Assembly (NCBI GenBank): GCA_040389305.1
Contig: JAZKAD010000020.1
Location: forward strand, 1 to 6,368
DNA: 6,368 bases
Reading direction: 5' to 3'
Source of the DNA: JAZKAD01 sp040389305
GTDB lineage: Bacteria; Pseudomonadota; Alphaproteobacteria; Rickettsiales; Rickettsiaceae
This document shows, one piece after another, positions 4,894 to 6,368 of the stretch; position 1 is the stretch's first letter; every line of letters starts with the position of its first letter. The notes under the pieces were generated by a model. The model did not search any database, had not been told where the DNA came from, and saw nothing but the letters and a program-made list of their open reading frames with translations. The position numbers and the translations under genes are program-made.

Positions 4894-6186
4894 CTATATA
4901 CCTTCTATTCTAACAAGAATATGCCTTTTTTTACCCGCAGAAAGCTTTATATATTCATTATTTATTAGGTGAGATGTCGTTATAAGCAAATTCTCATCCA
5001 CTACTTTCTCATCATTGATCTTTGCACCATTGCCACGAATCAGCTTTTTTGCTTCTGATTTCGGAGCGGCGTGTTCTATCTCGGCTCGGATAGGCTGGCC
5101 GGTCNNNNNNNNNNCGGCAAGACCCGTTACATAAAATAACTCGGATGCTGCTATGCCTTTCTCTAGATCATCAGGAGACACTAAATACACAGGAAGGTTA
5201 TCTCCAACAGCGCCTTCTTCAAAAACCTTCCGCGCAGTCTCTTGAGCGTCATTTGCAGCATCTTCGCCATGACATAAAGCCGTTAATCTATGAGCTAAAT
5301 CCTTTTTAGCTTTATTGATATCTAAAGACGCTAACGAACTAAAGACTTCGAGCTCACCTTCTGTCCATTCGCTATAAAGCTTTGCAAAACGCAGGACGTC
5401 AAGATCTTCTGTATTACGCCAATACTGGAAATAATCATAAGGAGATAGCATATCCTCGTTGACCCAGACGGCACCGCCCAAAGACTTGCCCATCTTAACC
5501 CCAGAGGAGGTGGCTAGTAACTGCGTAGTTAAACCAAAAACTTCTGTGGCTGTTACTTTTCTAGCGAGCTCGACACCCATTACGATATTGCCCCATTGAT
5601 CGCTCCCACCAATCTGTAAAACGCAATCATATGTCTTACTTAAATGATAAAAATCATAAGCCTGCAAAAGCATGTAATTGAATTCTAAGAAAGAAAGGTT
5701 TTGCTCAGAAGCGAGTCTGAGCTTTGCAGACTCCATAGAGAGCATACGATTGACAGAAATCAACCCCCCAAAGTCGCGTAGGAAATCCATATATCCTACT
5801 TTATCTAGCCAACTGCTATTATCAAGAAGTATAGCATCGCTAGGACCTTCGCCAAAGGTAATAAACTTTGAGAGAGACTTTTTGATGCCTGCAATGTTTA
5901 GCTCAAACTCTTCATCAGTCAAAACTTTCCGCATTTCATTTTTACCAGTGGGATCGCCGACTCTACTTGTGGCGCCGCCGACTATAACGATGGGTTTATG
6001 TCCATGTTGCTGCAGAAGGCGCAGGATCATCATCTGCATCAAATTCCCAACATGTAGAGATTTTGCCGTACAATCGAATCCTATGTATGCTGCGATCTTT
6101 TGAGTTGATGTAAGCTTTTTTAATGCTTCAAGATCTGTGCATTGATAGTAATACCCTCTGCTAATGCATTCCTCGATAAACCCCAT
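4894..6186 (-). CDS. tyrS: Tyrosyl-tRNA synthetase, class I (contains assembly gap)
   Basis: TyrS attaches tyrosine to tRNA-Tyr using ATP in the cytoplasm. Numbering from ATG 6186 (430 aa as drawn; bacterial TyrRS is usually about 400-425), the Rossmann catalytic domain has Y-I-G-F-D-C-T-A-K-S-L-H-V-G-N (34-48, the HIGH signature as HVGN), the G-D-P-T-G-K loop (77-82), Q-I-G-G-S-D-Q-W-G-N (191-200) and K-M-G-K-S (231-235, the KMSKS loop). The C-terminal S4-like RNA-binding domain contains K-S-E-A-K-K-L-I-R-G-N-G-A-K-I-N-D-E-K. Start: the frame extends to a TTG at 6240, but AGGAG at 6193-6197 sits 6 nt before ATG 6186, and M-G-F-I-E-E-C is where relatives begin. Odd: ten Ns (5105-5114) plus about 14 GC-rich codons separate G-L-A from K-S-E-A-K-K, where homologues have two or three residues. 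The frame stays open across the gap as drawn, but the true gap length is unknown. Confidence 0.95.
   Translation of the reverse strand: MGFIEECISRGYYYQCTDLEALKKLTSTQKIAAYIGFDCTAKSLHVGNLMQMMILRLLQQHGHKPIVIVGGATSRVGDPTGKNEMRKVLTDEEFELNIAGIKKSLSKFITFGEGPSDAILLDNSSWLDKVGYMDFLRDFGGLISVNRMLSMESAKLRLASEQNLSFLEFNYMLLQAYDFYHLSKTYDCVLQIGGSDQWGNIVMGVELARKVTATEVFGLTTQLLATSSGVKMGKSLGGAVWVNEDMLSPYDYFQYWRNTEDLDVLRFAKLYSEWTEGELEVFSSLASLDINKAKKDLAHRLTALCHGEDAANDAQETARKVFEEGAVGDNLPVYLVSPDDLEKGIAASELFYVTGLAXXXXTGQPIRAEIEHAAPKSEAKKLIRGNGAKINDEKVVDENLLITTSHLINNEYIKLSAGKKRHILVRIEGI
5062..5104 (-). other. GC-rich extra segment in the tyrS S4-domain region
   Basis: As drawn, these bases encode T-G-Q-P-I-R-A-E-I-E-H-A-A-P, inserted directly before K-S-E-A-K-K in the S4 motif. 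By count 28 of 42 bases (5062-5103) are G or C (67%), against about 40% for the window. It abuts the N gap. It is either a translated insertion (for example a palindromic repeat element that broke the assembly) or a chimeric/erroneous contig end. Confidence 0.6.
5105..5114. other. Assembly gap (10 N)
   Basis: Ten undetermined bases lie inside tyrS. A run of exactly ten Ns is a common scaffolder placeholder, so the true distance may differ. The gene cannot be judged intact or broken from this record. Confidence 0.98.
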
Positions 6187-6192
6187 AACCTG

Positions 6193-6197
6193 CTCCT
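6193..6197 (-). promoter_or_regulatory. Shine-Dalgarno that fixes the tyrS start
   Basis: AGGAG on the minus strand, 6 nt before ATG 6186, is the best ribosome-binding site in the window. The upstream TTG at 6240 has no comparable site, so the shorter protein is preferred. Confidence 0.85.
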
Positions 6198-6288
6198 GTA
6201 AACTCAGGCTGGATTCTAGCAGGCTAGGGTGTTCTGTCAAGATTCTGTTCTAGATCTCTAAATATTGACATTATTTTAAACTTATGAT

Positions 6289-6319
6289 ATTGTAATTTAT
6301 CGATTTTAAAACCTGGCAA
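6289..6319 (-). promoter_or_regulatory. Tentative tyrS promoter
   Basis: On the minus strand TTGCCA (6314-6319, 5 of 6 to TTGACA) is followed after 19 bp by TACAAT (6289-6294, 5 of 6 to TATAAT). Both hexamers are good but the spacer is 2 bp longer than ideal. Start of transcription would be near 6282, giving a leader of about 95 nt. Confidence 0.35.
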
Positions 6320-6368
6320 GTTCAATAATCTAGTGCAACAGTGTATAGTTGGTTTTGTACAACGAACG

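Larger units (their letters stand above)
6187..6368. other. tyrS upstream region, no supported gene
   Basis: These 182 bp to the window edge carry the tyrS ribosome-binding site and a tentative promoter. Stop codons are frequent on both strands and no tRNA or start of a further gene is visible. The 18 in-frame codons from TTG 6240 to ATG 6186 are judged to be untranslated leader. Confidence 0.55.

Noticed and set aside
5062..5104. Standard sequencing adapter explaining the GC-rich segment
   Set aside because: There is some loose resemblance to Illumina universal adapter words, but no exact run that I can match by eye. I therefore do not call it an adapter and leave it to a screening search.
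5678..6103. 141-codon open frame on the plus strand
   Set aside because: It is antisense to the conserved catalytic domain of tyrS, with an arginine/serine-rich translation typical of a shadow frame and no ribosome site.
6187..6368. tRNA gene or T-box leader upstream of tyrS
   Set aside because: There is no acceptor/T-arm pairing or GTTCRANNC box on either strand. T-boxes are largely a Gram-positive feature and no specifier structure is visible.

Overview
The window is AT-rich (roughly 38-40% GC by eye) and reads as chromosomal housekeeping DNA of an alphaproteobacterium with a reduced, AT-biased genome. A DUF1467-type small membrane protein (an alphaproteobacterial family), a stand-alone aspartokinase and a long TPR protein would suit Rickettsiales or Holosporales-like intracellular bacteria. 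That placement is inference: there is no rRNA or other phylogenetic marker here beyond the proteins themselves.

Layout: a small two-helix membrane protein (DUF1467-like, 64-273, +) faces three minus-strand genes that are transcribed right to left: tyrS (tyrosyl-tRNA synthetase, 4894-6186), a 986-residue TPR protein (1880-4840) and lysC (aspartate kinase, 415-1638). tyrS and the TPR gene are 53 bp apart and could share a transcript. lysC follows after a 241-bp spacer and has its own good extended -10 promoter. The spacer also holds a three-copy 13-bp tandem repeat, two tandem copies of a 12-bp unit centred on the palindrome ATGATCAT, and an 8-bp inverted repeat. DUF1467 and lysC converge on a 141-bp gene-free stretch. 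The right-hand 182 bp is the tyrS upstream region.

Functionally, TyrS charges tRNA-Tyr. LysC makes aspartyl-phosphate for the diaminopimelate/lysine (peptidoglycan) and threonine/methionine branches. The TPR protein is a scaffold of unknown partners. Nothing suggests the three work together in one pathway.

Points of most interest: (1) a 10-N assembly gap inside the tyrS S4-domain region, flanked by about 42 bp of very GC-rich extra sequence that interrupts an otherwise conserved motif; (2) a 15-bp x4 in-frame minisatellite that expands the kinase-ACT linker of LysC; (3) a C-terminal array of unusually long (about 45-49 residue) TPR-like repeats with a recurring K-I-x4-H-E-x-L-G-D signature; (4) the repeat-rich lysC upstream spacer. 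I see no tRNA, rRNA, CRISPR array, transposase or phage gene. I do not see convincing evidence for a new multi-gene system.
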